This document shows, piece by piece, positions 50,506 to 59,300 of a stretch of DNA of 64,000 bases (its first letter is position 1; the number at the start of each line of letters is the position of its first letter). Under the pieces are notes generated by a model, which saw only the letters and a list, made by a program, of their open reading frames with translations, did no database searches and was not told the DNA's origin. This DNA is from CANJBX01 sp035556735 (GTDB taxonomy: Bacteria; Pseudomonadota; Alphaproteobacteria; Rhizobiales; Xanthobacteraceae), in contig DATMFF010000013.1 in assembly GCA_035556735.1 (NCBI GenBank), positions 682,001 to 746,000 on the forward strand. Direction: 5' to 3'. The position numbers and the translations under genes were made by a program.

Positions 50506-51138
50506 TTGGCCGCGCTGTCGATTCTGCTCCCCCTTCCCCGCGCGCGATCGGGCCTGACCTTGCGGCTGCTGCTGTCATCCCTCTACTGCTTCACGCTGGC
50601 GGCCGTGATCGGCCTCGGGCTGACGTGGCTCTCGCTCGACCGCGGCGTGACCGTGGGCGCGCTCACCATCGGCTCCTGGAGCGCGCTGCCCAAGCGCGGC
50701 ACCGCCGAGATCGACCCCTATTCGCGCGCGCAGGTGGAGCGCACCGGGGCGATGCCGCTCGGGCTCGGCGACGGCGTCGCCTTCATCGCCACCGCCGACG
50801 ACAGCCGCCGCACGCTCGACGGACGCTGCGACGTGCGCATCGCCGGCACCACCCCGCAGGCGCGCTTCTTCACGCTCACGCTCTACGACCCCTCCGGCAG
50901 GCTGGTGCCGAACGCGCTCGGCCGCAACGGATTCACCAGCATGGAGCTGGTCCGCAACGGCGACGGCAGCTTCGTGATCTCGATCGGGCCGCGCGCGCGC
51001 GCCGGCAACTGGCTGCCCACCGGCGGCATCGAGCGCTACATCCTCGTGCTGCGCCTCTACGACACCCCGGTCGGCATCGCGACGCGCGCGGGACGCGAGA
51101 CGCCGATGCCGGCCATCACCACCGGGCACTGCCTATGA
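50506..51138 (+). CDS. DUF1214 domain-containing protein
   Basis: A 210-residue membrane-anchored protein: one transmembrane helix near residues 20-42, then a periplasmic beta-rich domain (about 65-208) of the DUF1214 type, with the conserved TLYDPSGRLVPN and the closing RLYDTP segments. It starts at TTG 50506; no better start is visible. The TGA stop overlaps the next ATG by four bases (ATGA), so it is coupled to a DUF1254 gene. These two domains occur together across proteobacteria in proteins of unknown role. Confidence 0.82.
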   Translation: MAALSILLPLPRARSGLTLRLLLSSLYCFTLAAVIGLGLTWLSLDRGVTVGALTIGSWSALPKRGTAEIDPYSRAQVERTGAMPLGLGDGVAFIATADDSRRTLDGRCDVRIAGTTPQARFFTLTLYDPSGRLVPNALGRNGFTSMELVRNGDGSFVISIGPRARAGNWLPTGGIERYILVLRLYDTPVGIATRAGRETPMPAITTGHCL

Positions 51139-51683
51139 TCCGCTGGCTGTTGCTCACCATCACCGGCATCTTCCTGGGCGGCGTCGTCCACCTCGCGACC
51201 GTGCTCTATCTGCCGCGCACGGCGACCAACGACGCCTATTCGCGCCTCACCCCGATCGCGCCCGTCAACACCATGGTTCCGCTGCCGCAGCCCACCCCGG
51301 AGCGCGCGGTGGTGCCGTTCATGGATCCGGCCTTCGCCACCGCCGTCTGCCGCTACGATCTGTCCAAGGGGCCGCTCAAGCTCACCGCCCCGGTGAGCCA
51401 GGCCTATTCGTCGGTGTCGTTCTACGAGCGCTATGGCGCGGCCTATTACGCCATCACCGACCGTGCGGCGGGCCGGCGCGTGATCGAGCTCGACCTGATG
51501 ACGGCGCAGCAGCGCGCGCTGGTGCCGGAGGACGAGGACGTCACCGCCGCCGACCGGCTGATCGTGGAAACGCCGACGTTGACCGGGCTCGTCCTGGTGC
51601 GGGCGCTGATCCCGGAGCGCAGCCTGCTGCCGATGGCGCAGCGCGCCGTCGCCAGCGCCAAGTGCGAGATCCAGCCGCCTTGA
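51135..51683 (+). CDS. DUF1254 domain-containing protein
   Basis: A 182-residue protein with an N-terminal hydrophobic anchor (residues 4-25) and a DUF1254-type periplasmic domain with FYERYGAAYYAITDRAAGRR near residues 97-116. It overlaps the DUF1214 gene by four bases. The two genes are probably one operon and a complex. Function unknown. Confidence 0.82.
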   Translation: MIRWLLLTITGIFLGGVVHLATVLYLPRTATNDAYSRLTPIAPVNTMVPLPQPTPERAVVPFMDPAFATAVCRYDLSKGPLKLTAPVSQAYSSVSFYERYGAAYYAITDRAAGRRVIELDLMTAQQRALVPEDEDVTAADRLIVETPTLTGLVLVRALIPERSLLPMAQRAVASAKCEIQPP

Positions 51684-51868
51684 TCGTAGTACGACGAAGC
51701 CAGGCGTCGCGTGCTGCGCTGCAAGCGGATGTGACGGATGCGGCGGGCCACGTGCCGCAAGTTCCCGGCCTCGTCGAACGCTCACTCGCTGTGAACATTG
51801 AGGGAAGTCAACACGGTCGTCTGACATTGGTTGTTCATAGGGGAACGCGATCACGAAGGAGACACTCA

Positions 51869-52105
51869 ATGGCCAAGCGTCAGGTGTTCCATTCCGTTCC
51901 CGCCGAACACAGCTGGAAGGTCGAGCACGGCGGCAAAACCGTCTCAACGCACCGCACCCAAAAGGCCTCAGAAAGGGCTGCCATCAAGGCAGGTCGCAAC
52001 GCCGAGAATAAAGGCGGTCTCGGCCAGGCCGTGTTGCACAAGTCTAACGGGACGATCCGCGAAGAGCGGACGTACGGCAACGACCCGCGACGGACCAAAG
52101 GATAG
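51869..52105 (+). CDS. DUF2188 domain protein
   Basis: A 78-residue basic protein of the DUF2188 family, with the pattern WKVEHGGKTVSTHRTQKASERAA... and GRNAENKGGLGQAVLHKSNGTIREERTYGNDP. These proteins are small, conserved and of unknown function. An AAGGAG ribosome site precedes ATG 51869. It is convergent with the lipoprotein gene. Confidence 0.82.
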   Translation: MAKRQVFHSVPAEHSWKVEHGGKTVSTHRTQKASERAAIKAGRNAENKGGLGQAVLHKSNGTIREERTYGNDPRRTKG

Positions 52106-52123
52106 GCCAGCTACCGCGCCCGC

Positions 52124-52936
52124 TCACTGCTTGCGCACGATGGGGCCGTCGTCGGGCGGCGCGAGCGCGCTCACGCGCGGCGCCGCCGGGCGCAGCCCGA
52201 CGGGAATCGCCACCACCTGGTTGGCGGCGATCCGCTGAGTCATGAGGGCGAGCGAGCGCTCGACCTCCACCGCCGTCGGATAAGGCGTCGCCACCAGCAG
52301 GCGCTCGAGCGCGGCCTGGTAGGACGCGGCGCGATCGGCGAGCGACTGCTGCACCCAACCGATCACCAGCGCATTCTCGGCGATGCGCGCCAGGGCATTG
52401 GCGGCGCCCTCGGGCGGGACGGCGGTGACGTAGCCCAGGCTCTTCTCGCGGATGCGGTCGACGTCGAGCACGCGCCGCGCCACCGCGAAGAACGGATCGA
52501 TGCGCACGACATCGTTGCGGATGTCGTCGTTGAGGCGGCTGTAGCGCGCCGAGGCCGACCGGTAGTGCCGGCTCATGAGACGGTTGCTGTAGGCGAACAC
52601 GTCGTAGGCGTACCAGTCGGGCTGGAAGGTGCGGTTGAGGCCGTATTCGTTGAGGACGCTGTACCAGCGATTGCGCTCGTAAGGCGGCTCGATCAGCGGA
52701 TAGGCGAGATCGCGCAGCGCGCGTTCGTCGTCGGTCAAAGGATAGGTCGAGGGCGCGATGCCGTGCGACTTCGCGGCTTCCTCGCCGACCCAGGCATGCA
52801 TGTCGTCGGTGACGAGGCCCGGCCGTACGCGACCGAAGTCCCCGTTCAATGCGCAACCCGCGAGCAGGACATGAATCGCGACCACCGCCAGGGCGGCCGA
52901 TCGCCACCGCCCTCCCATGGCGCGACCCGCACTCAC
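52124..52936 (-). CDS. Putative lipoprotein of unknown function
   Basis: A 270-residue protein with a type II signal peptide: hydrophobic segment at 13-26 and lipobox LLAGC with Cys28. The mature part is mostly helical, with LTDDERALRDLAYPLIEPPYERNRWY near residues 67-92 and repeats of Asp-rich and Arg-rich helices after. No family name is recognised. It overlaps the upstream small gene by four bases (ATGA), so the two are an operon. The start at 52936 is that coupling start; the next Met is at residue 7. Confidence 0.72.
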   Translation of the reverse strand: MSAGRAMGGRWRSAALAVVAIHVLLAGCALNGDFGRVRPGLVTDDMHAWVGEEAAKSHGIAPSTYPLTDDERALRDLAYPLIEPPYERNRWYSVLNEYGLNRTFQPDWYAYDVFAYSNRLMSRHYRSASARYSRLNDDIRNDVVRIDPFFAVARRVLDVDRIREKSLGYVTAVPPEGAANALARIAENALVIGWVQQSLADRAASYQAALERLLVATPYPTAVEVERSLALMTQRIAANQVVAIPVGLRPAAPRVSALAPPDDGPIVRKQ

Positions 52937-53127
52937 GACCGCCGGGCGCGGCGGCGACGCTTGCGTCCCGGCGATGCGGCGGCGGTGGGTGCTTCGTCGG
53001 GCGGACGATCGGTCGGCCGCTCGATGCGGACAACCGGAAGAATCATGATCGTCGCCGTCTCACCCGCGAGGGAACTGCCCTCGCGCGCCACGCGCCGTGC
53101 CTCCGGGAAATTGATGACCGATCCCAT
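52933..53127 (-). CDS. Small basic hypothetical protein
   Basis: A 64-residue protein that begins MGSVINFPEARR, a short conserved N-terminus seen in Bradyrhizobium-like small proteins, and ends in an Arg-rich tail (PGRKRRRRARRS). No fold is recognised. It overlaps the lipoprotein start by four bases. The start at 53127 is inferred; an open frame extends upstream to 53160. Confidence 0.6.
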   Translation of the reverse strand: MGSVINFPEARRVAREGSSLAGETATIMILPVVRIERPTDRPPDEAPTAAASPGRKRRRRARRS

Positions 53128-53199
53128 GCTCCGCCCCCACCGGGGATGCCGCCGGCGCACGCACCAACGGCCTCACAGCCGATAGGACAACGCCTTTGG

Positions 53200-53215
53200 T
53201 TAACGGTCCGCTAAC
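53200..53215. promoter_or_regulatory. CtrA-like box in the 53.1-53.4 kb gap
   Basis: TTAA, seven bases, CTAAC: one mismatch to the alphaproteobacterial CtrA motif TTAA-N7-TTAAC. It lies between the small basic gene (divergent) and the DUF2336 gene. No other evidence supports it, and the rest of the 299-base gap is featureless. Confidence 0.3.
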
Positions 53216-53426
53216 AATGCGGCCATAAAGTGTGCGCAACGCCCGGCATGCGACCGGCACCGCGGCTGCCCTGCCCCTGCGTGCGGGCGCGCGCCAAATT
53301 GCCGATCGCGCGCACGCGCTTGCGGCGAAGGCTTCGACCGCCGGATCAAGTCCCGGCGGGCGGGCCCCTCACCGGATCGTGCGCGTCGGGCCGGAATCGC
53401 CGGGGACAGGGTCTTACGAGGGACGG

Positions 53427-54374
53427 GTGACGTCGCGTCTGTCGAAGTTCGAGGAATTCGCGCGGCTCGCGCGCCACGACGGAGTCGACGTGCGGCCGAC
53501 GCTGCTGCGCGTGCTCGCCGATTTCTACGTGCAGACACCGACCCATACGCCCGAGGAAGAGCAGCATTTCGTCGCGCTCGCGCTGCGCCTGATCGAGGAA
53601 GTCGACGAGCAGACGCTGGCCGCGGTGGCGCGCAGGCTGGCGACCTATCACGCCACGCCACCCGCAGTGCTGGAGAAGCTCGGCATCGTGCTTGCCACGG
53701 CGCCCATGCACGAGCCGCAGGCCGAACCGCCTGCCATCGAGACGCAGGCCGAACCGCCCGCGGCCGCATCCGCGCCGCCGGCAAGAGCGCAGGCCGGCAT
53801 CTCCGAGGACGACAGGGCGGCGGCCGCGCGCTTCAGCGAGATGTTCTTCCGCGCGGCAAGCGAGGCGCGGCGGGCGATGCTGCGCGAGCTCGACGCCCTG
53901 GCGAGCGCGCCGCCGCGCGCCATCCCTGCGCAGGACGCGGCGGCGGCGACACAGCGCCTGGAAGCCGCGGCCTTGCGCGGCCGGCCGTTCGAGTTCGTGC
54001 TCGAGCTCGAACGCGTGCTCGCCGTCCCGCGCGGTCTCGCGGAAGCGATCATCAAGGACGCGTCGGGCGAGCCCATGCTGGTTGCCGCCAAGGCCGTCGC
54101 CATGCCGATCGAGGTGGTCCAGCGCATCCTGCTGCTGGTCAACCCGCTGATCGGAAGCTCGGTGCGCCGCGTGTTCGAACTGTCCGCGCTCTACGAGGAA
54201 TTGCCGGCGCAGGCGGCCCTGCGGCTGGTGATGCTGTGGCGCCATGCCGCTCCGCCGCGGCCGGCGGAACACCAGGCCGTCGAGCGCGCGCAGCCGTGGC
54301 GCGATCCGCGCGATGCGACCGCATCGCCCGCGCCCTCCGCGCAGGCGCCGCACACGGCTCAGCGCGCGAGCTGA
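53427..54374 (+). CDS. DUF2336 domain-containing protein
   Basis: A 315-residue protein, mainly helical, of the DUF2336 family that is widespread in alphaproteobacteria. The N-terminal ~110 residues (SRLSKFEEFARLARHDGVDVRP...) are the family core; a low-complexity Pro/Ala/Glu linker (about residues 95-130) and a second helical domain follow. The GTG at 53427 is preceded by GAGGGA and gives a good match at the start, though the frame is open from 53232. It converges on the DUF1491 gene with a 16-base overlap of the ends. It is near a DivJ-like kinase, a common arrangement; the role is unknown. Confidence 0.82.
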   Translation: MTSRLSKFEEFARLARHDGVDVRPTLLRVLADFYVQTPTHTPEEEQHFVALALRLIEEVDEQTLAAVARRLATYHATPPAVLEKLGIVLATAPMHEPQAEPPAIETQAEPPAAASAPPARAQAGISEDDRAAAARFSEMFFRAASEARRAMLRELDALASAPPRAIPAQDAAAATQRLEAAALRGRPFEFVLELERVLAVPRGLAEAIIKDASGEPMLVAAKAVAMPIEVVQRILLLVNPLIGSSVRRVFELSALYEELPAQAALRLVMLWRHAAPPRPAEHQAVERAQPWRDPRDATASPAPSAQAPHTAQRAS

Positions 54375-54703
54375 TCGAGGAAGTGCCGGCCGGCGCGATC
54401 CTCGACCTCCACGATCCACAGATCGGGGTCGAAGCGAATCTCGCGCACGAGGCGCGCCTCGACGTCGGGCTCGGGCGCCGGCATCTGCGGCAGGCTGGGC
54501 GAGAAGATGCGGTCGCTCGGCACGTCGTCGAAGGCGGTCTGCGGGGCCGGACCGTAGAGATCGGCGGTGCCGTCGAGGCGGCTCACCTTGATGAAGATCG
54601 CGCCCGCCTCCTCCGCCCCGCGCCGGCGCAGCACCGCCTGCGCGCCTTCGATCTGACAGCGGCGGATATAGGCGGACACCCAGATGGCGGACTTCAGGCG
54701 CAT
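54359..54703 (-). CDS. DUF1491 family protein
   Basis: A 114-residue protein of the DUF1491 family, containing SAIWVSAYIRRCQIEGAQAVLRRRGAEEAGAIFIKV near the start, which is the conserved core. Function unknown. Its 3' end overlaps that of DUF2336 on the opposite strand. It lies downstream of the peptidoglycan-binding gene, with 52 bases between. Confidence 0.87.
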   Translation of the reverse strand: MRLKSAIWVSAYIRRCQIEGAQAVLRRRGAEEAGAIFIKVSRLDGTADLYGPAPQTAFDDVPSDRIFSPSLPQMPAPEPDVEARLVREIRFDPDLWIVEVEDRAGRHFLDQLAR

Positions 54704-54755
54704 GCGTCAGCTTAGACCATGAGCCCGGGCGGCGGGGCCGCTTTCCGCGCGCGGA

Positions 54756-55430
54756 TCAGATCGGCTTGCCCGCAAGCTGCGCAAGCTCGCGCAGCAGGCG
54801 TTCGGAGACCTGGCCGGTGACCGGCAGCTTGCGCTCGCGCTCGAAGCGCTCGATGGCCTCGCGGGTCTCGGGCCCGTAGACGCCGGTGGCCGCCACGGGG
54901 CCGTAGCCGAAATCGCTCAGCGTGCGCTGGACCGAGATGAGCTGGCTCGCGCCGGAGGACGCCTGCGGCGCGGCGCCGGCGGTCGTCGATGTCGCGGCGG
55001 TTTGCTGGGTCACATTGGGGCGCGGCCTGGGGGTGGCCAGCAGGTCCGCGATCGGGTCGGGGCGCGAACCGCCCTGCCGCACCGACGCATGCTGCAGCTT
55101 GCCGTGCGCGATGTCGGTGCGCGGCCGCGGCTCGGGACGAAACTCGGGCTGCGGCGCCTCCGGCGGACGCGGGCGCGGGAGCGCGGTCACGCTGCCGGTC
55201 GGTTCGTCGAGGACGACCGGCGGCCGCTTGACGATGAAGATCGGCGCGGGATGCGGGCCGGGCTGCAGGTAAAGTCCGTTGACGACGATGGCGCCGACGG
55301 CGCCCGTGCACACCAGCGCCAGCGCGGACTCGCGCGGACGGCCGAACAGCATGCGGAACGCCCACACGATCGGGCGCGCCCAGAGCGCAACGCCGCGCTT
55401 GGCACGCTTTGATTTGGACCGTTCACGCAC
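54756..55430 (-). CDS. Membrane-anchored peptidoglycan-binding domain protein
   Basis: A 224-residue protein with an N-terminal basic segment and one membrane helix at about residues 38-54, a Pro/Arg-rich linker (about 70-160), and a C-terminal PG_binding_1 domain (about 165-220; SVQRTLSDFGYGP...TGVYGPETREAIERFERERKLPVTGQ). It is anchored in the inner membrane and reaches into the periplasm to bind peptidoglycan. It starts inside the last 8 bases of the kinase gene, so it is co-expressed with it. Confidence 0.87.
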   Translation of the reverse strand: MRERSKSKRAKRGVALWARPIVWAFRMLFGRPRESALALVCTGAVGAIVVNGLYLQPGPHPAPIFIVKRPPVVLDEPTGSVTALPRPRPPEAPQPEFRPEPRPRTDIAHGKLQHASVRQGGSRPDPIADLLATPRPRPNVTQQTAATSTTAGAAPQASSGASQLISVQRTLSDFGYGPVAATGVYGPETREAIERFERERKLPVTGQVSERLLRELAQLAGKPI

Positions 55431-57279
55431 TGATCTTCACCGGAATCGCAGCGTCACGCGCCGCGGCCGTGGCGGGCTTCGCCGCCGGCGCAGGCTCGAT
55501 GACCAGATGATGCACGATCTTGCTCGCGGGAATGCTCGCACGCGCCTTCTCGCAGTCGAGCGGCAGGCAGACCGTGAAGCAGGTCCCCTCGCCCGGCCGG
55601 CTGCGCACCGTCACCTGCCCGGCGTGGAGCGCGACCAGGCCCTTGACGATCGACAGGCCGAGGCCCGTGCCGTCGTGGCGGCGGTCGTAGGAGCCGCGGG
55701 CCTGGAAGAACTGGTCGCCCAGCCGCGTCAGATCCTCTTCGCCGATGCCCACGCCGTTGTCCTCGACGGAGATCAGGACGTTGCCGCCCTCGACGCGCGC
55801 GCCCACCTTCAGGCGGCCGCCGCGGTCGGTGAACTTGATGGCGTTGGAGAGCAGGTTGATCAGGATCTGCTTGAGCGCGCGCTTGTCGGCGTTGATCTCC
55901 GGCAGGTCGGCGGGAACCTCGCACGCGATCTCGAGACCGGCCTCGGACGCCTTGAGCGCGAACAGCTCGCAGCAATTCTCGATCACCGGGCCCGGCGCGA
56001 ACGGCTCCGGCCGGATCACGAATTCGCCGGTGTCGATCTTGGACATGTCGAGGATGCCGTTGACCACGGAGAGCAGGTGGTTGCCCGAATCGTTGATCAG
56101 CTTGGCATAGTCGGCGCGGCGCGCCGCGTCGAGCTGCATCTCCTTCTCGTTCATCAGCATCTCGGAGAAGCCGATGATGACGTTGAGCGGCGTGCGCAAT
56201 TCGTGGCTCATGGTCGCGAGGAACCGGCCCTTCGCGGCGTTGGCGCGCTCGGCCTCGCTGCGCGCGGCCTGCAGCCCCATCTCCTGCGCCTTGCGCTCGG
56301 TGACGTCGCGCATCACCGCCACCATCTCGCGCCCGCCGCCGGCGCGCAGCGACGCACGGTCGAGCGGACGGCAGCGCATCTCGATCCAGACGAACTCGAC
56401 GCGCCTTTGCTCCTCGCCGGCGCCGGCCTCGCGCCGCACGCGGAACTCCACCGACTGCTCCTCGCCGCGGGCGAGCGATTCGCTGAAAGCGGTGAGATAG
56501 GCGGGACGGTCGGATACGTGAACGCGGTCGAACAGGCCGTGGCCGAGCAGCTCGCGCACGCTCGCGCCGAACAACGTCTCCGCCGCGGGCGAGGCGAACA
56601 GCACCGCGCCGTTGGGCCCGTGGCGCGTGATCGCGTCGGTCATGTTGCGCGCGAGCAGGCGGTAGCGGTCTTCCTCGGCATAGAGGAGCCAGAAGCTGGT
56701 GCGCGCGAGCGATTCGGCCCCGAGCGCGAGCCCGGTGGCATAGAGCGCGGCGGAGGCGATGCCGAGCGCGGCCAGCGCGCCGTTGCCCTGCGCGGGCGGG
56801 AGCGGCAGCAGGTCGGCGGCGCTGCAGAACATCAGCAGGCCGGCGGCGCCGAGCGCGAGGGTCGAGGCGATCGCCACCACCCGGCGCGAGGCGGACAGCG
56901 CCGCCTCGAGCGGCACGATGACGAGCCAGATCGCGGCGAAGGAGGCGATTCCGCCGGTTTCGAGCGCGACGAAGGTCGCAAGCGCGGTCAGCGCCAGCGA
57001 CGACAATATATGTGCGCCCTCGTAGCGGCCGGTGCGCGAGAGGAAATAGGCGGTCAGGATCGGCACCACCAGCCAGGCGAAGACGACGATCTCCAGCACG
57101 CTGGGCACGCCGCGAAGCGCGAGATAGGCCGGGAACGCCACCAGGGCCATGGACGAGCCGAGCAGGCGCGGCGCGATGAACGCGCGATGACGCGCGGCGG
57201 TCAGCGCATCGTGCTGCACCGACGGATGGACGAGCGCGTCGACATATTCACGGATCGGCTTGAGAAGTCCCACGACCAC
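55423..57279 (-). CDS. PAS-domain membrane sensor histidine kinase (DivJ-like)
   Basis: A 618-residue kinase. The N-terminal ~200 residues form six or more hydrophobic helices, as in DivJ, followed by a PAS domain (about 210-325), a coiled linker, HisKA with His359 in SHELRTPLN, and the ATPase domain with EDNGVGIG and GTGLGLS. It lacks a receiver domain. The linked peptidoglycan-binding protein and the DUF1491/DUF2336 genes form a locus common in these bacteria. Cell-cycle function is inferred from architecture only. Confidence 0.88.
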   Translation of the reverse strand: MVVGLLKPIREYVDALVHPSVQHDALTAARHRAFIAPRLLGSSMALVAFPAYLALRGVPSVLEIVVFAWLVVPILTAYFLSRTGRYEGAHILSSLALTALATFVALETGGIASFAAIWLVIVPLEAALSASRRVVAIASTLALGAAGLLMFCSAADLLPLPPAQGNGALAALGIASAALYATGLALGAESLARTSFWLLYAEEDRYRLLARNMTDAITRHGPNGAVLFASPAAETLFGASVRELLGHGLFDRVHVSDRPAYLTAFSESLARGEEQSVEFRVRREAGAGEEQRRVEFVWIEMRCRPLDRASLRAGGGREMVAVMRDVTERKAQEMGLQAARSEAERANAAKGRFLATMSHELRTPLNVIIGFSEMLMNEKEMQLDAARRADYAKLINDSGNHLLSVVNGILDMSKIDTGEFVIRPEPFAPGPVIENCCELFALKASEAGLEIACEVPADLPEINADKRALKQILINLLSNAIKFTDRGGRLKVGARVEGGNVLISVEDNGVGIGEEDLTRLGDQFFQARGSYDRRHDGTGLGLSIVKGLVALHAGQVTVRSRPGEGTCFTVCLPLDCEKARASIPASKIVHHLVIEPAPAAKPATAAARDAAIPVKISA

Positions 57280-57429
57280 GACACGTCCGTCGTTTGCGAA
57301 CGCGCCCCCTTATTTCGCGCGGATCGTGTCAGACGGCACTTAAACGAAAGCTAAGGCGCGGCGCAGCGCGTGCTCGCGCGGGAACAAAACGCAGCAAATG
57401 CGCATGCGCCCCGCCGCCATTCGCCCGGC

Positions 57430-57486
57430 ATGGTGAACAGGACATTGAATGGTGAACAGAGCGTTGCATGGTGAACGCCTGGTGAG
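57430..57486. repeat. Three copies of ATGGTGAAC at 19-bp spacing
   Basis: ATGGTGAAC begins at 57430, 57449 and 57468. The first two 19-bp units agree at 15 of 19 positions (ATGGTGAACAG..C.TTG). The array is in the 426-base gap between the divergent DivJ-like kinase and the DUF5330 gene, and could be an operator for a protein binding direct repeats. The rest of the gap holds no gene. Confidence 0.7.
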
Positions 57487-57705
57487 CGCGCGCACAATCC
57501 GGCGAAACGAAGGCGGCGCACGCGGCGCGCACCGCACGCGCGCGGCGGCGCGCAAGGCGCAACAGAGAGCCGATCGTTCAAGTTTTACGAAAAGTGCGCA
57601 CAGGCGGCGAACGCGGTTTTCAGGCGCGGCTGCTAGACAGGGCCTCGGGGAACAAGAACCAGGGGACGAAAGGGAGCGGGGAGACAAAGACACAAGGGCA
57701 GGACC

Positions 57706-58143
57706 ATGTTTTTCCTTTTGAGAGTGGCGTTCTGGCTGAGCGTCGTGCTCGTGCTTCTTCCGACGTTCGCCGGGGGCGAGCGCGCGCAGCAGTCGGCGCA
57801 GCCGGAGGTGAGCGCAAGCGAGGCCGTGTCGGCGGCGACCGCCACCGTCGCCGATCTCGCGAACTTCTGCGATCGCCAGCCCGGTGCGTGCACCGTGGGC
57901 GCGCAGGCGGCCGCCGTCTTCGGCGAGAAGGCGCAGGCCGGCGCGAAGATCCTCTACGACTACCTCAGCGACCGCGCCAATCCGAAGACCACCGGATCGG
58001 TGACCGCAAACGCGCGCGCGGACAAGGGCGCGCTCAGGCACAAGACCGTCGAGGCGGGGCGCGACACGCTCGTTCCGTCCGACCGCGCTCCGGCCTGGCG
58101 CAAGCCGGCGACCAAAGAGGCCGCCGCAGGGCGGGCTGGATAG
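57706..58143 (+). CDS. DUF5330 domain-containing exported protein
   Basis: A 145-residue protein with a short hydrophobic signal anchor (MFFLLRVAFWLSVVLVLLP) and a mature helical part, with two cysteines (FCDRQPGAC, about residues 53-61), as in the DUF5330 family of alphaproteobacteria. Role unknown. The 19-bp tandem repeats lie 220-276 bases upstream. The C-terminus is basic and probably disordered. Confidence 0.82.
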   Translation: MFFLLRVAFWLSVVLVLLPTFAGGERAQQSAQPEVSASEAVSAATATVADLANFCDRQPGACTVGAQAAAVFGEKAQAGAKILYDYLSDRANPKTTGSVTANARADKGALRHKTVEAGRDTLVPSDRAPAWRKPATKEAAAGRAG

Positions 58144-58382
58144 CGATACCAGCCCGCATACGGCCCACGATACCCGAATGAAGCACCCGGACCCACAATG
58201 ACCCGGTGATCCAACAGACAGAATGTCGAGCTCCCCTGGCCAGCATCTTTGGCCAAAGCCGCGCGCGGTCCCTGCCCGACTCGCCCGCGGCTTTTCTTTT
58301 TCCGGCATTTTCCGTGGCGAAACCCGGCGCGATCGCGCATATGAATGCTATGCTGGATCGTGCAACATCCTCCGCTTCGCCC

Positions 58383-58808
58383 ATGACTATCGACGAGATC
58401 GTCGACAATTTCACGCTGCTCGACGAGTGGGACGACCGTTACCGCTACCTGATCGAGCTCGGGCGCGCGCTGCCGCCGCTGCCCGAGGCGGACCACGTCG
58501 AGGCCAACAAGGTGCAGGGCTGCGCCAGCCAGGTCTGGATGACGACGCAGGTCGAGCGCGACGGCGCCGCGGGTCCGACGCTCACCTTCCTCGGCGACAG
58601 CGACGCGCATATCGTGCGCGGCCTCGTCGCCATCCTGCTCGCGCTCTATTCGGGCAAGCCCGCGCGCGAGATCCTCGCGCTCGATGCCGTCGCGCTGTTC
58701 GAGAAGCTCGGGCTGCGCGAGCACCTGACGCCGCAGCGCTCCAACGGCTTCCGCTCCATGGTCGACCGCATCAAGGCCGATGCGCGCGCCGCGCTGGCGG
58801 CGGCCTGA
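58383..58808 (+). CDS. sufE: Cysteine desulfuration protein SufE
   Basis: A 141-residue sulfur acceptor that takes persulfide from the cysteine desulfurase SufS and delivers it to the SufBCD scaffold for Fe-S cluster assembly. The active Cys47 lies in the exposed loop NKVQGCASQVW, matching Cys51 of E. coli SufE. ATG 58383 gives the standard MTIDEIVDNF beginning; an in-frame ATG at 58341 and an open frame to 58206 are less likely. It stands alone, without sufS nearby. Confidence 0.93.
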   Translation: MTIDEIVDNFTLLDEWDDRYRYLIELGRALPPLPEADHVEANKVQGCASQVWMTTQVERDGAAGPTLTFLGDSDAHIVRGLVAILLALYSGKPAREILALDAVALFEKLGLREHLTPQRSNGFRSMVDRIKADARAALAAA

Positions 58809-58830
58809 CCGCGCACGGACGCCGGCCCGC

Positions 58831-59259
58831 CTATTTGCCGCGGCGGCGGCGCTGCTGCCCGAGCCCCATCTGCTTGGCGAGGCGCGAGCGCGCGGCGGCG
58901 TAGTTCGGCGCCACCATCGGATAGTCGGGCGGCAGGCCCCACTTCTCGCGATACTGCTCCGGCGACAGGTTGTACTGCGAGCGCAGGTGCCGCTTGAGCG
59001 ATTTGAACTTCTTGCCGTCCTCGAGACAGACGATGTGCTCGGAGGTGATCGACTTCTTCACCGGGATCGCCGGCTTCATCGCGTCCGGCCGCGGCAGGCC
59101 GCGTGCGCCCGCCACCTGCGCGAGCGCGGCGTGGACCTGGTTGATCAGGTCGGACAGCTCGCTCGCCGGCACCGTGTTGTTGCTCACATAGGCCGACACG
59201 ATCTCGGCCGTCAGCTCAATGAAATCGTCCGGGCTCTCGCCCGGCTCAACGCTCTTCAT
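58831..59259 (-). CDS. mucR: Ros/MucR family transcriptional regulator
   Basis: A 142-residue zinc-finger regulator of the Ros/MucR family, which in rhizobia controls exopolysaccharide, motility and virulence or symbiosis genes. The zinc-binding region has Cys78-x-x-Asp81 and His91-x3-Gln95, so two of the four canonical C2H2 ligands are changed (Asp for the second Cys and Gln for the second His), a variation also seen in some rhizobial members. The N-terminal ~60 residues form the oligomerisation region. MucR-type proteins often repress their own gene; a direct repeat lies 42 bases upstream of the start. Confidence 0.92.
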   Translation of the reverse strand: MKSVEPGESPDDFIELTAEIVSAYVSNNTVPASELSDLINQVHAALAQVAGARGLPRPDAMKPAIPVKKSITSEHIVCLEDGKKFKSLKRHLRSQYNLSPEQYREKWGLPPDYPMVAPNYAAARSRLAKQMGLGQQRRRRGK

Positions 59260-59300
59260 CTCGTCCCCCGTCCGTCCCCGCGATGAAACCCGGCGCCAGT

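Noticed and set aside
55279..57354. 691-codon plus-strand open frame opposite the DivJ-like kinase
   Set aside because: It lacks any domain, is rich in Arg/Glu/Gly from GC bias, and the kinase motifs are on the minus strand.
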